From the NCBI GenBank assembly GCA_900550285.1, contig URRW01000007.1, positions 1-64,000 on the forward strand: a DNA stretch of 64,000 bases. The letters are read 5' to 3'. The position numbers and the translations under genes were made by a program. This stretch comes from an uncultured Lachnospiraceae bacterium (GTDB lineage Bacteria; Bacillota; Clostridia; Lachnospirales; Lachnospiraceae). The notes beneath the pieces were generated by a model, which ran no database searches, had not been told where the DNA came from, and saw only the letters and a program-made list of their open reading frames with translations. Positions 9,611-18,979 of the stretch are shown piece by piece (positions within the stretch are counted from its first letter, which is position 1; each line of letters begins with the position of its first letter).

Positions 9611-10582
9611 TTATTCTACCCCCACTTTCCCCTCCCCGTCAATCAGCTTCCATCCTTCCCACAGCTCCTGCATCCGCTCCATCCCCACATCCTGCCCGTT
9701 CTTATGCTTCGACGGGCGGATCATGATCTTATCCTGCGACGGATTCAGGCGCGCGCCCCAGAAGCTGAACGTGGAGTTGGCGCAGATGTTATGCTTACAG
9801 CAGCTCATCAGCTGCATATCAAACAGGCTGTTTTTGCCCGTATTCCAGTCCACAACCGTAAATTCCGGCTCCCGGTAACGCTCCCTTGCATAGGCAGGAT
9901 CGTCCGAAAACACATAAAAATGCGCCGCCGGAAAGCGCTCCCGGATAAAATTGACCGCCGCTTCGTAATAGGCGTCCGTGCAGATTCCGCCAAACATCGC
10001 CGCGTTTTCCGGATCGAGGTAATCGCCCCGGCGGATGTGGAGACTTACCGAAATCTCCTGCCGCATCCGCTCCATCAGCTCCCTGTTGCGCCGTGCGGCA
10101 TCTGCGCTGTCTGCAAACGCCTGCCCGGTTTCCGCAAAAGTCTCTGCACTTCCCGGTTCCTCTTCCTGCTTTGGAAACACGATCAGCTCCCGCAGCTTCG
10201 GCAGAATGTCCGCATAATATTTTTCGCACGCCCAGAAGCCCGACAGGTAAGCGTCGTCCAGCTCAAAGATTTCCGGATGGTACATGCCCGTTTCCTGAAA
10301 ATGCCGGTTCGTGCCCGGAAAAAGCTTTCTTTTCACTTTTCCGAAAAAGCCGCCGTTTCCCAGAAGCGCGCGCTTCTCTGCTTCTGTGCACAATTCCATC
10401 GGAAGATGGTCGAACCATTCCAGCTCCAGACTGCGCGCCGCCAGCACGCTCTTCTGTCTGTTTTCATCCAAAAACCACGAAACATCCAGCTTTGCCTCTT
10501 TTCCAAGGCTTTTCATTTTCTGATACAGAGCGTACTGCTGCATCTGGTTGCCGAGCCCGCCCATTACCTCTATGATTATCAT
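9611..10582 (-). CDS. GT11 alpha-1,2-fucosyltransferase-like protein
   Basis: 323 residues. Hallmarks of GT11 are visible: an N-terminal GGLGNQMQQYAL, the GDP-binding motif HIRRGDY near 185, and ANSTFSFWGA near 270. A charged insert of about 30-40 residues (about 140-175, rich in E and A) precedes the HIRRGDY motif and is absent in the other GT11 gene at 27857-28726. The ATG at 10582 is preceded by AGGCGG six bases upstream; further upstream in-frame starts have poor sites. By family it transfers L-fucose (or a related 6-deoxy sugar) from a GDP-sugar in an alpha-1,2 linkage, in the cytoplasm. No GDP-fucose synthesis gene is in the window. It follows the MOP flippase gene after 85 bases. Confidence 0.85.
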   Translation of the reverse strand: MIIIEVMGGLGNQMQQYALYQKMKSLGKEAKLDVSWFLDENRQKSVLAARSLELEWFDHLPMELCTEAEKRALLGNGGFFGKVKRKLFPGTNRHFQETGMYHPEIFELDDAYLSGFWACEKYYADILPKLRELIVFPKQEEEPGSAETFAETGQAFADSADAARRNRELMERMRQEISVSLHIRRGDYLDPENAAMFGGICTDAYYEAAVNFIRERFPAAHFYVFSDDPAYARERYREPEFTVVDWNTGKNSLFDMQLMSCCKHNICANSTFSFWGARLNPSQDKIMIRPSKHKNGQDVGMERMQELWEGWKLIDGEGKVGVE

Positions 10583-10667
10583 TGCCATCCGCCTTTCTGT
10601 CACTTTTGCATCGTGTTCCAACGCTTTCATAGCCCGACCGGACACACCGGAGCATCTTTTCTCCAAT

Positions 10668-12197
10668 TCAGCTACGTCCTTTTGGCAGCCGTCCCTTTAC
10701 CATCCCGTACAGGTACTTAAATTCCTCCGACCGCCCGAACACGAGCAGGAAAATCCCGTTAAATACGAGCGTTATCACAAAAATCATCACGATAAATCCG
10801 CCCACCGTCACCGCCGGCATCAAAAGCTTTTGCAGCGGGACTAAAACCGCCAGCGCAATGCCGATCACCGCCAGATATTTTACCGATTCCTTAAAATACG
10901 ACGCCGCGCTTTTGTCAAAGCAGACGCGGTAAATGATGACCGGCTTTGTGATGTTGGCGATCAGCCCCGATACGACCGTGCCGACAAACACGCCCGCCAG
11001 CCCGATCTGATAGACGAGAACGACGGACACGGCCAGATTTACGATCCCCTGGATGAGCGACAGATATTTGTCCTCTTCAAACACGCCCGCCGCCGTTTTA
11101 AAGTTGGAGAGCACAACCCGTTCCCCTTTAAAAAAGTAATCGGTCAAATACCATGCGATGATCGCCGGGGCAAGCACCCTGTCTGCGCCCACATATAGCT
11201 CCACAAGCGGCGACAAAAGCAGGAAAAATCCCACCGCCGAAAAGCCGTAGATCCAGATGGCAAAAAAGCGGTACACCAGAAAAAGCCGGTATTGGCGCTC
11301 CCTGCTTTCCGTCGCGATCAGATTGCCGAAGCTTGAGATCACCGAATTAAAAATAATGTTCACATAGCCCGAAACGGAGTTGACGATCATTTTATACGTC
11401 CCGATGAGCCCGACCCAGACGACGCCGAGGCAGGTGGAAATGATGATCGCATCCGTCTGCAGCCGCGCCATATCCCCGATGCGGTGCAGCATCAGCGCCT
11501 TCGTCTTGCCGACGACCTCTCCCTTTTCCTTTTCCGACAGCTCTGTGACATTTTTTTCCTTCAGAAGCGGATACTTCCGGTCCAGATAAATGCTCATAAA
11601 AATCTTCTGCCCGGCGGATACTCCCACCTGGATCAGCAGATACAGCATATAGTTTGGCAAAACCAGAAGCCCCAGAAGCTGCAGCACGACCGAAACCGCT
11701 TTCGTTGCCGCGTCCGCGTTCGTCTGGATATAATTTTTCTGCTCCGCGTTTGCGAGACTGTATTTATACGCCACAAAATAGCTGATCACTGTATTGAACA
11801 AAAAGAGCAGATAGTACGCGCGCAGCTGCCGCAGCGTCAGATAATCCGCCCCTTTTACGATCCATGGCAAAAAAGGCACCAGCGCCAGCCCGATCACGGC
11901 GATCACGACGGCGATAAACCGGTACGCTTTTTTGTACATCAGCATATAGGATTTGATCTTTTCGCGCTCGCCCCTCGCCACCGGGCCGTACAGGCTGTAG
12001 TTTAACGCCGTCCCGACGCCCAGCTCCGCCAGCGAAAGCATCGTCAGGATCTCGCTGTAAAGATCCTGGACGCCGATGAGCGTATCGCCCAGACGCATGA
12101 TAAAAACCTGACGCAGCGCAAAGTTTAAAAGCGTCGTCGCCGCGCTGCCGACAAGTCCGAACATGATATTTCTTGTCGCGTATTTTACTCTTCCCAT
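10668..12197 (-). CDS. MOP-superfamily polysaccharide flippase (Wzx-like)
   Basis: 509 residues with about 14 hydrophobic spans spread over the whole protein, the pattern of the MOP/MATE-like polysaccharide transporters. The start MGRVKYATRNIMFGL, with positive residues followed by a long span and the conserved GxxDLY and LSLAELGVG stretches, is typical of Wzx proteins in Firmicutes surface loci. Role by family: moving the undecaprenyl-diphosphate-linked repeat unit from the inner to the outer face of the membrane. The start overlaps the end of the preceding gene by 13 bases and has GGAG upstream. A second, unrelated export candidate (the PglK-like ABC protein at 21477-23237) is present in the same locus. 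Confidence 0.9.
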   Translation of the reverse strand: MGRVKYATRNIMFGLVGSAATTLLNFALRQVFIMRLGDTLIGVQDLYSEILTMLSLAELGVGTALNYSLYGPVARGEREKIKSYMLMYKKAYRFIAVVIAVIGLALVPFLPWIVKGADYLTLRQLRAYYLLFLFNTVISYFVAYKYSLANAEQKNYIQTNADAATKAVSVVLQLLGLLVLPNYMLYLLIQVGVSAGQKIFMSIYLDRKYPLLKEKNVTELSEKEKGEVVGKTKALMLHRIGDMARLQTDAIIISTCLGVVWVGLIGTYKMIVNSVSGYVNIIFNSVISSFGNLIATESRERQYRLFLVYRFFAIWIYGFSAVGFFLLLSPLVELYVGADRVLAPAIIAWYLTDYFFKGERVVLSNFKTAAGVFEEDKYLSLIQGIVNLAVSVVLVYQIGLAGVFVGTVVSGLIANITKPVIIYRVCFDKSAASYFKESVKYLAVIGIALAVLVPLQKLLMPAVTVGGFIVMIFVITLVFNGIFLLVFGRSEEFKYLYGMVKGRLPKGRS

Positions 12198-13309
12198 TCT
12201 TTACTCCATGACGCCAAAAATCCCAGCGCACTGCCGTTTCCCCATGGATAGCTTCCATATACCTGAGGATATTGCGCAAATCCGAGGCATTCTCCCGAGC
12301 AGCTCACAGCTTTCCCGTTGATAACGCGCGTTTTCATTGTCTCGTATAAACGAGTTGCTTTTTCAACCAGATGCTTTTCCCCTGAAAAAAGGCTCGCCTC
12401 CTGCCCTCCCTGAATCAGCTTTTTCTGCCCGGCTGCAAAAGCCAGCCCGATCATGCCTTCTGCCGAGCTGTCCGCCGGGCCTTCCAGCGCAGACAGCTGC
12501 CACGAAAACCCGCCGTCCTCCCGCTGATACGCAAATACCCTCTCTGTCAGCTCCCGATAGCCTCTTTCCAAAACCGCATAGGCGCCGCTGTCTTTTTCCA
12601 CATAGGGAAGGCTCTCTGCCAGTCCCAGAAGCGTCCAGCCGCAGGCGCGCCCCCAGCCGATGATACCGTATTTCATGCCGGTTTTTTCGTCATAGCCATG
12701 ATAGGGAAGCCCGGATCCGGCATCCATCCCTTTTTCCAGAAAGGCAGTCAGCTGCCGCGCCCCAAGCGCCGCCAGCTCCCTGTCGCCGTGCTCTTTTCCG
12801 TAGCGGCAGGCAAAGGGGCTGACCATCGCCAGCGCGTCCGCAAACAGCCAGTCCGGATGCTGCTTCCGGTAAGCAATAAGTCCCTGCGCCGTGCGGGGCG
12901 CTTCCTTAAGCCATGCCGCGCAGGCGTCCGCCGCCTCCCGGCAAAGGGTCTGCCATTCCAAAGCCTCCGGCGCGCCGTCCTGTTTCCTGCGCAAAAGCCC
13001 TTCCAGCTCCATTGCCAGCGTCCCGTTCATCAGGTTATCCACATATCTGATTTGAAATCCTTTGGTTTTCCACCGTTTTAAATAGTCAGCCACAGCGCGC
13101 ACGGCGTCGGTATCGCCCGACGCTTCATAGGCGCAGAGCAGCCCTTTTCCCAAAAGCGCATTGGGCCAGGAAAACGCGTCAACAGGCGCGGGACGCTTCC
13201 CGGGAATGCAGCCTTTGACCAGCCGTTTTATGGTTTCCTTTGTCGTCAGGGACGGGTATTCTGCAAGCTGCAAAACCGCCGTATCCATCAGTGCCTTTAT
13301 CTGATCCAT
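12185..13309 (-). CDS. GH88/GH105-like glycoside hydrolase-fold protein
   Basis: 374 residues with no signal peptide or membrane span. The body looks like an (alpha/alpha)6 barrel of the unsaturated-uronyl hydrolase type: PDWLFADALAM near 150, then GWGRACGWTLLGLAESLPY near 215-235 (compare WGRGNGW in YteR-type GH105) and REDGGFSWQL near 265. Family enzymes remove unsaturated uronic acid residues made by polysaccharide lyases. Here it is cytoplasmic by sequence and lies between a pyruvyl transferase and a flippase, so a trimming or repair role on the lipid-linked unit, or a diverged non-hydrolytic role, is possible (inference). The ATG at 13309 has GGAAGG five bases upstream. I could not identify the catalytic aspartate with certainty. 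Confidence 0.6.
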   Translation of the reverse strand: MDQIKALMDTAVLQLAEYPSLTTKETIKRLVKGCIPGKRPAPVDAFSWPNALLGKGLLCAYEASGDTDAVRAVADYLKRWKTKGFQIRYVDNLMNGTLAMELEGLLRRKQDGAPEALEWQTLCREAADACAAWLKEAPRTAQGLIAYRKQHPDWLFADALAMVSPFACRYGKEHGDRELAALGARQLTAFLEKGMDAGSGLPYHGYDEKTGMKYGIIGWGRACGWTLLGLAESLPYVEKDSGAYAVLERGYRELTERVFAYQREDGGFSWQLSALEGPADSSAEGMIGLAFAAGQKKLIQGGQEASLFSGEKHLVEKATRLYETMKTRVINGKAVSCSGECLGFAQYPQVYGSYPWGNGSALGFLASWSKEWEE

Positions 13310-13375
13310 ATGCCCTTCCTTTCTGCTGCGCCGCATAAATATGCGTTTTCCGCTTTTTCGGCGCTTTCAAGCTCC

Positions 13376-14551
13376 TTACTGCCCTGCCAGCTCCTTTAAA
13401 AGCCCTGCTGCCTGCCGCGCCTTTTCCTGATAGGAGGGCATCACGCTTTCCAGCTTTTTTTTCTGCTCCTCCTCGTGGGATAAAAGCCATTCAAAGCCGT
13501 CGATCAGATCCTCCCTGTTCTGCAGCGCCTGCACCGGCAGCACATAGTGCTCCTGTGTGCCGAACAGATCCTTCGCGATCCCCTTCGCCTTCACGGAATA
13601 TCCGACAACCAGCGTCGGCACGCAGGAGGAATATGCCGCGATCGTGGCGTGGGTGCGCGCCCCGATAAACAGGCGGCAGCGGCTGATATAGCCCTTTAAT
13701 TCCGTCGCGGAAGCGTCCCCGATCTCGAGCACGCGCCCGGTCTTTGCAAACTCCTCGTACAGCTTATGGATCGGCTTTCTGTCGTCGTTGCTGTCCCACA
13801 CCACATGGGGGATCAGCGCCACCTTCAGATCCGTTGTCTCTAAAATATGGGAGATCAGCGCCTTGTAATTTTCCATCGTGATCCCCGCCTGACGCTCGTT
13901 GTCCACGATCATCGGGCTGATATTTAAGCCCAGCATCTTTCCTTGCGTCCAGCCCTGCGGCAGGGGAAGCTCTTTTGTTTCCAGAAGGAACGCCGGATCC
14001 GGGTATAAAAACACATTATCCCGCACGCCTGCGTCCTGCAGCGCCTGATAGGTCAGGCTTTCCCGCGCCACGATGGCGTCATAGCGCTTCATATCCTCTG
14101 CGATCTCCGGGCGCTTTAACAGCTCCGGCTCGATGGAGCAGCCAAAGAGCACCGTTTTTGCCCCCTGACGGTGAAACATCCGGTTTGCCAGCATCAGGCG
14201 GTCCAGCATATTTTCATAGCAGTAATTGTCGCCGCCGATGGAAATGTTGAGGCGGCGCAGGTTTTTGCCGCACACCGCGCCGTAGCGGTAGCGCATAAAA
14301 CACTCCGGATCCCGGAAAAGAAGCCTTTTTGCATAATAAAACGCATGGATCAGCACATTTTTTTCGATGCTTCTTTCCCCGATGATCTCACTGCAGAGCG
14401 ATTTTAAGGAATAGGCTTCGTCCTCTGCCGGACGGTTCGTTACAAGCACCGCAGGCTTCGGAAGCAGTTTGCACAGGCTGTTTACGATTGCCTCGCAGCC
14501 GTGGTTTCCGCTGCCCGCGTGGGTATATAATACAATTTTATCATTTTTCAT
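13376..14551 (-). CDS. polysaccharide pyruvyl transferase family protein (CsaB/WcaK-like)
   Basis: 391 residues. The N-terminus LYTHAGSGNHGCEAI is the family's first motif; SIGGDNYCYE (about 100) and LFGCSIEPELL (about 125) follow; NISPMI and LIPHVVWDS lie in the centre; the C-terminal FIGARTHATIAAYSSCVPTL near 315-335 with VGYSVKAKGIAKDL is the strongest hallmark. Members use phosphoenolpyruvate to add a ketal-linked pyruvate to sugars of exo- or cell-wall polysaccharides; some relatives have lost that activity. It acts in the cytoplasm. It is tightly packed after the GT2 gene at 14558 (6 bases) with GGAG at its start, so it belongs to the same operon. The target sugar is not predictable. 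Confidence 0.85.
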   Translation of the reverse strand: MKNDKIVLYTHAGSGNHGCEAIVNSLCKLLPKPAVLVTNRPAEDEAYSLKSLCSEIIGERSIEKNVLIHAFYYAKRLLFRDPECFMRYRYGAVCGKNLRRLNISIGGDNYCYENMLDRLMLANRMFHRQGAKTVLFGCSIEPELLKRPEIAEDMKRYDAIVARESLTYQALQDAGVRDNVFLYPDPAFLLETKELPLPQGWTQGKMLGLNISPMIVDNERQAGITMENYKALISHILETTDLKVALIPHVVWDSNDDRKPIHKLYEEFAKTGRVLEIGDASATELKGYISRCRLFIGARTHATIAAYSSCVPTLVVGYSVKAKGIAKDLFGTQEHYVLPVQALQNREDLIDGFEWLLSHEEEQKKKLESVMPSYQEKARQAAGLLKELAGQ

Positions 14552-14557
14552 CGCGAT

Positions 14558-15577
14558 TTACTCCTTCTTCCAGATATGGTACAGCCAAAGATACAGCGCC
14601 GGGCAAACGGTATAGAGCGCCGTTTTTGCCCGATAGCCCTCCGGCAGCTCTTTTTTCGCACCGGGAACCGCCAGCGCTGTGCGCACCGTTTCCCGGCATT
14701 CTGCGATCTGCGCCCCGTATTTTGCCCGCTCCTTTGCGCAAAGCCGGGAAAGCTTTCCCGCTACAAGCATTGCGGATACCGCCAGAATGCTGTTTACCCG
14801 CGCCTTCTGCTCCGGATATGCTGCCCCGATCTTTTGAGCCGCCAGCTTCCAGCTTCTGATCTCGTCCATATAGGCGGGCGTAAAGGGCCTGAGCATCGCG
14901 CCCTTTTCATTGATCCGGTAAAAATAGCCCCGGTAATCCGTCACCGTGATCCGGCTCAGCCTTGGCATCAGATCCACCAGAAACATCATGTCCTCCCCGA
15001 TCGTTAAGTCCTCCCGGAAGCGGACGTTTCCCACCGCCTCCCTCCGGTACAAAACGCTCCAGCAGCGGGTGCTGCCATGCAGCAGGTATTGTCCGATATA
15101 AGCGTCCCGGTCCACGGTAAACCGTTTGGGTACAGCTTCCTTGCTTCCCGCGCGGCTGTCCTCTGTCTTTTTTCCGCTGCGGACGCAGATTCCCTCCGCC
15201 GTCCCGTCCCATCTATCATAATCGCACACTGCCATGTCGCTGTTTTCCTGTTCCAGACAGCCTGCCAGCTCCTCAAACATGCGCGGATCCAGCTTATCAT
15301 CCGCGTCCACAAAGGTCAGAAACTGTCCGTCCGTCTGCTCGATCCCCTGATTCCGCGCAGAGGAAACGCCTTTTTTAGAGCGCTGTACAAAATGGATGCG
15401 GCAGTCCTCCCGTTCCATCCTGCGCGCGATCCGATCCGTTCCGTCCGAAGAATTGTCGTCCAGGATCAGCATTTCCCAGTTTGTCCATGTCTGCGCGCGC
15501 ACGCTCTGCACGCATTCTTCGATCCATGCCGCACCGTTGTATACCGGAACAATCACGCTGATTTTTTGCTGTTCCAT
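14558..15577 (-). CDS. GT2-family glycosyltransferase
   Basis: 339 residues with the GT-A fold of family 2. The N-terminal VPVYNGAAWIEECVQS is followed by LILDDNSSDGT (nucleotide site) and FVDADDKLDP near 90 (DXD metal site). No membrane span is present until a short hydrophobic stretch near the C-terminus (LYTVCPALYLWLYHIW), which may attach it to the membrane. By family it adds a sugar from a nucleotide donor to the growing lipid-linked glycan. It follows the next GT2 gene after 20 bases with AGGGAG at its start. A second GT2 of equal length is directly upstream; both share the C-terminal layout, which suggests an old duplication, but the specificities are unknown. Confidence 0.88.
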   Translation of the reverse strand: MEQQKISVIVPVYNGAAWIEECVQSVRAQTWTNWEMLILDDNSSDGTDRIARRMEREDCRIHFVQRSKKGVSSARNQGIEQTDGQFLTFVDADDKLDPRMFEELAGCLEQENSDMAVCDYDRWDGTAEGICVRSGKKTEDSRAGSKEAVPKRFTVDRDAYIGQYLLHGSTRCWSVLYRREAVGNVRFREDLTIGEDMMFLVDLMPRLSRITVTDYRGYFYRINEKGAMLRPFTPAYMDEIRSWKLAAQKIGAAYPEQKARVNSILAVSAMLVAGKLSRLCAKERAKYGAQIAECRETVRTALAVPGAKKELPEGYRAKTALYTVCPALYLWLYHIWKKE

Positions 15578-15597
15578 GCTTTCTCCCTTTCCGCCGT

Positions 15598-16617
15598 CTA
15601 TCGCTTCCTGCGCGCGTTTACGTTCATCAAAAAACGCACCGTTTCCAAAATCCCGCTGCCCGGATTTTTGACCGCCCGGTACAGCAGCCTGTTGTCCAGA
15701 GACTTTACCGTTACCGCAGTCTCCGAAAGCGCCCGTTTGACCGTTTCATGACCGCATTCCTGTCTCAGCCGCTCCTTCCAGCCCTTCCGGTTTCCCCGCG
15801 CCTGATTTTTGACCTCCAAAAGCATCAGGAGGATCAGCTCCCTCTGCGCCTGCAAAACGGCGTCCGGCGCTTTTTTCTCCCGCAGGATCGTTTCCATAAC
15901 GACATAAAGCCGGAGGATATTTTCAAACAGGCCGTCGTCATAGGCATGCGCCATCGAATCCGTCAGATAAAGATAATGATACCACGCCGCCCCCTTCATG
16001 ATAACGACGCGCTCCGCGTCCAGAAGCGCCGGGAGCGTGATATTGACGTCCTCTCCCATGCGGATCGACGGATCGCAGTATTTCATGTTGTCCAAAATGA
16101 GCCGCCGCGAAAAAAGCTTCATACAGCGCGACATCGTGATCAGCCGGCGTTCCCGCCCGATGATCTGCCCGTCAAGCCGCTCCGAAAGCTCCTTTCCGGC
16201 ATAAACGCCCGGCTCCATCGCCTGATACACCTCAAAGCTTCTGTTTTTTTCCTCCTGCACATAGTTGCCGCAGATCACTTCTTTTCCACAGTCCGAGGAA
16301 AATTCCAGCAGCTTTTCCACCATGCAGGCGTCGATCCAGTCGTCGCTGTCCACAAAGCACACATACTCCCCCGTGCTTTCCCTTACGCCGTCCATCCACG
16401 CCGCCATCAGGCCGCCGTTTTCCTTGTGGATCACCCGGATGCGGGCATCCTTTTTCGCCCAGTCGTCGCACAGCATCGGGCAGTCGTCCGGCGAACCGTC
16501 GTCCACCAGGATGATTTCCAGATTTTTATAGGTCTGCCCCGTGATGCTCTGCACGCAGCGGGCAAGCCACTGTAAGGTGCGGTATACCGGAACGATCACG
16601 CTCACTTTTTTATCCAT
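15598..16617 (-). CDS. GT2-family glycosyltransferase
   Basis: 339 residues. VPVYRTLQWLARCVQS at the N-terminus, ILVDDGSPDDCPMLCDDW as the nucleotide site and FVDSDDWIDA near 92 as the DXD motif identify a family 2 GT-A enzyme. The C-terminal third is helical, with no clear membrane span. It shares 8 bases with the end of the GT4 gene at 16610-17704, indicating translational coupling. By family it adds one sugar in the cytoplasm; donor and acceptor are not predictable. Confidence 0.9.
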   Translation of the reverse strand: MDKKVSVIVPVYRTLQWLARCVQSITGQTYKNLEIILVDDGSPDDCPMLCDDWAKKDARIRVIHKENGGLMAAWMDGVRESTGEYVCFVDSDDWIDACMVEKLLEFSSDCGKEVICGNYVQEEKNRSFEVYQAMEPGVYAGKELSERLDGQIIGRERRLITMSRCMKLFSRRLILDNMKYCDPSIRMGEDVNITLPALLDAERVVIMKGAAWYHYLYLTDSMAHAYDDGLFENILRLYVVMETILREKKAPDAVLQAQRELILLMLLEVKNQARGNRKGWKERLRQECGHETVKRALSETAVTVKSLDNRLLYRAVKNPGSGILETVRFLMNVNARRKR

Positions 16618-17704
16618 TCCCCTGTCCCTCCTTCATCAGCTCTTCATAAAAGCCGGTCAGCCGTCGGATATATCCCGGCATTCCGTATTGTTCTTCTGCC
16701 TTCCGCCTTGCCCGTCTGCCCACGTCCTCCCGCAGCCTTTCGTCCGAAAGCACGCGGATCAGCACGTCTGTGAGCATATCCGGATCCTTCGCCGCCGTCA
16801 TGATGCCGCAGCCTTCAAAGCCGCAGGGAAGCGTCTTGTTTTCCAGCCCGCCCAGAACCTGCGGGATCCCCCCGACTGCGGACGACACCGTGCACATCCC
16901 TGCCGCCATCGCCTCCAAAAGCGAAACCGGCTGTCCCTCAAACCAGGTCGGCAGCACAAACACGCTGCTTTCCAAAAACAGCCGTTCCCGCTCCTGTGCC
17001 GTTACCCAGCCCGGACAGCGCACAAAATCTGCCAGCTCCTCCGCCTTTTTTTCCAGCTCCTCATTGCCCTTTTCCCAGAAGCCCCCGAGCACAAGCGAAA
17101 AATCCGGGATCGCTTCCCGCACCCTCCGGGCGCTCTCCAAAAGCTCCCCGACGCCCTTTTCCTTACACAGCCTTCCCAAAAAAACCGCCTGATGGGAGCT
17201 GTAATCCTGCTTTGCCTTTTCCGGGACCGGCACGCAGTTTTGCTGCACCCGGATTTTTTCCGGGGATATGAGCTTTTCAAAATAAGCCTTCCAGTATTCG
17301 GAAAGCACCAGAAACAGATCCGCCTTATTCAGGCTTCTGCGGATCCTTTCCCTCATTTTTGCGTTGCAGCGCGCTTCATAAAAGCCTTCAAAATCCCCGC
17401 CGTGATGATGCACCACGATCTTTTTGCCGCATATGGACGCGATATTTAAAAAGATCAGCTTACGAAAGCAGCTTGCGTCCGCCGCCATATTCAGGTGCAC
17501 AATGTCCGTGCCCGGCAGGGCTGCCAGAAAGCGCACCAGCGCCTCCGCCGCCTTAAAAAGCTTTTGGACACTGCTGCCGTCCACCATCGTCCCGATATAG
17601 GTCAGATCGACCAGCTCTGCAAGCCCCGCCCCGTACATATTATTTACCATCGCGGAAACGCCGCCCTTTACGCTGCGGTCCGCTCCCAGCATTACAACCT
17701 TCAT
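16610..17704 (-). CDS. GT4-family glycosyltransferase
   Basis: 364 residues in GT-B layout. The N-terminal KGGVSAMVNNMY forms the acceptor-side loop; FLGRLCKEKGVGELLESA begins the donor domain; EGQPVSLLE is the EX7E motif near 280, followed by GGIPQVLGG. The region HHHGGDFEGFYEARCNAKMR in the N-terminal domain is found in GT4 enzymes of exopolysaccharide loci. It is a cytoplasmic retaining transferase by family. It begins 1 base after the stop of the Wzy-like gene at 17706-18917, with GGAAGG at its start. Confidence 0.9.
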   Translation of the reverse strand: MKVVMLGADRSVKGGVSAMVNNMYGAGLAELVDLTYIGTMVDGSSVQKLFKAAEALVRFLAALPGTDIVHLNMAADASCFRKLIFLNIASICGKKIVVHHHGGDFEGFYEARCNAKMRERIRRSLNKADLFLVLSEYWKAYFEKLISPEKIRVQQNCVPVPEKAKQDYSSHQAVFLGRLCKEKGVGELLESARRVREAIPDFSLVLGGFWEKGNEELEKKAEELADFVRCPGWVTAQERERLFLESSVFVLPTWFEGQPVSLLEAMAAGMCTVSSAVGGIPQVLGGLENKTLPCGFEGCGIMTAAKDPDMLTDVLIRVLSDERLREDVGRRARRKAEEQYGMPGYIRRLTGFYEELMKEGQGNG

Positions 17705-17705
17705 C

Positions 17706-18917
17706 TTATTCCTTCCTGCTCAAAGAAAACAACCGCCAGAAGCGCCACCAATACTCTTCCTTCGCGGCTTTTTTCCCGAGCGCGCTGCACCAGTATGCCC
17801 CCATCAAAAGCAGCACATAGTTGCGCCCGATATAAACGGAAACCGCATGCGCCTCCACCACCGTGAAAATACAAAAGGAAAGCGTCAGCACAAAGCCCAT
17901 CGCGTCTTTTTTTCTGCGCAGCTGTTCAAACAGCAGGCAAAGCGCTGCGATACAGCAGATCCCGGGAATGATCCCGTACCAGAAAAACAGCCGCACATAT
18001 CCCATATCAAAATACTGTACATAGGAAGGATCCCCGAACAGCTTCCAGTTTTTTAAGACGCCGCCCCCGTTGGTAAACGGATAGATGCTGGCGATGCGCC
18101 CCGTCAGGATGGAATTGAGCTTCTGAATCCATTCCGGCATATAGGGCGGCCATGTGGAGACGTGTGCCGCAAATACGGAAAAGCCCACGCACAAAAACAG
18201 CGCCCCGATCCCCGACCGGTACACCCACGCCTTCTCCCGAAGCTTCGGCGCATACTGCATGACCGCCGCTGCCGCCAGCGTAAACAGCATCATCAGAAGC
18301 GTCGTGCGGGTAAAGGTCAGCTTGTATACAATGGCGGAAAACGCCAGCAGGAGGCAGTAATACTGCCATTTCATTTTTTCCTGATATACATACAGCCCCA
18401 GCGTCATCAGCGCCCAGATCATGATTGCCAGCGCGTTGCTGTTTCCCACGCCCAGACAGAGCCTCTTCGAGCCTTCCTTAACGCCGTATCCCTCGCCGGC
18501 GTCCCAGACCTCGCCTAAAACGCCCGCTCCCGCAAGCCCCGCAAGCACAAGCATCCCGAAAACGGTGCACCAAAACGTCAGCTTCATCGCTTTTTTATGA
18601 TCTACGCCCTTCATCGCCGCCACAAAGACGACCACGCGCACCGCCTCGTCCCTGTCCGAGCAAAGATAGCAGATCCCCGCGACAAGCCCCGCCGCCAAAA
18701 TTGCGCCCCATTCCTTTGCCGAATACCGGGTCATTGACATTTTCAGCGCAAAAAACAAAAAGCTGATCCGAAACATCTGCCCTTCAAGGGGATTGATCCA
18801 CGAGCTTTTATCCAGGATCACGATCAAAAGCTCCAAAAGCAGCCCGATGTAAAAACAGAGCAGCCCCGCTTTTTCTATTTTTTCATGTGTCGTCAAAACC
18901 GCCTGTTTTTCCATCAT
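17706..18917 (-). CDS. Wzy-like O-antigen/capsule polymerase
   Basis: 403 residues, about ten membrane spans. The loop CLGVGNSNALAIMIWA and the following span with TFTRTTLLMML match the conserved core of Wzy-like polymerases in Firmicutes loci (a small-residue loop, then an arginine-containing segment). A long outside loop near 255-310 (WPPYMPEWIQKLNSIL and beyond) fits the large periplasmic-type loop. Role by family: linking flipped repeat units outside the membrane. It is one of three polymerase- or ligase-like proteins in the window (others at 6123-7700 and 56458-58941). GGAGG lies six bases before the ATG at 18917. Wzy proteins are poorly conserved, so the call rests on topology and context. 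Confidence 0.72.
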   Translation of the reverse strand: MMEKQAVLTTHEKIEKAGLLCFYIGLLLELLIVILDKSSWINPLEGQMFRISFLFFALKMSMTRYSAKEWGAILAAGLVAGICYLCSDRDEAVRVVVFVAAMKGVDHKKAMKLTFWCTVFGMLVLAGLAGAGVLGEVWDAGEGYGVKEGSKRLCLGVGNSNALAIMIWALMTLGLYVYQEKMKWQYYCLLLAFSAIVYKLTFTRTTLLMMLFTLAAAAVMQYAPKLREKAWVYRSGIGALFLCVGFSVFAAHVSTWPPYMPEWIQKLNSILTGRIASIYPFTNGGGVLKNWKLFGDPSYVQYFDMGYVRLFFWYGIIPGICCIAALCLLFEQLRRKKDAMGFVLTLSFCIFTVVEAHAVSVYIGRNYVLLLMGAYWCSALGKKAAKEEYWWRFWRLFSLSRKE

Positions 18918-18979
18918 CCGCTTCCTCCCGTGTTCTCTTTTGGTGCTTTACCGTTTCCTTACGCTGCCGAAAGATACCG

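Noticed and set aside
9563..10720. A 385-codon plus-strand ORF
   Set aside because: It is the antisense shadow of the GT11 gene and the end of the flippase gene, arises from GC-rich codon use, has no ribosome site and no recognisable family.
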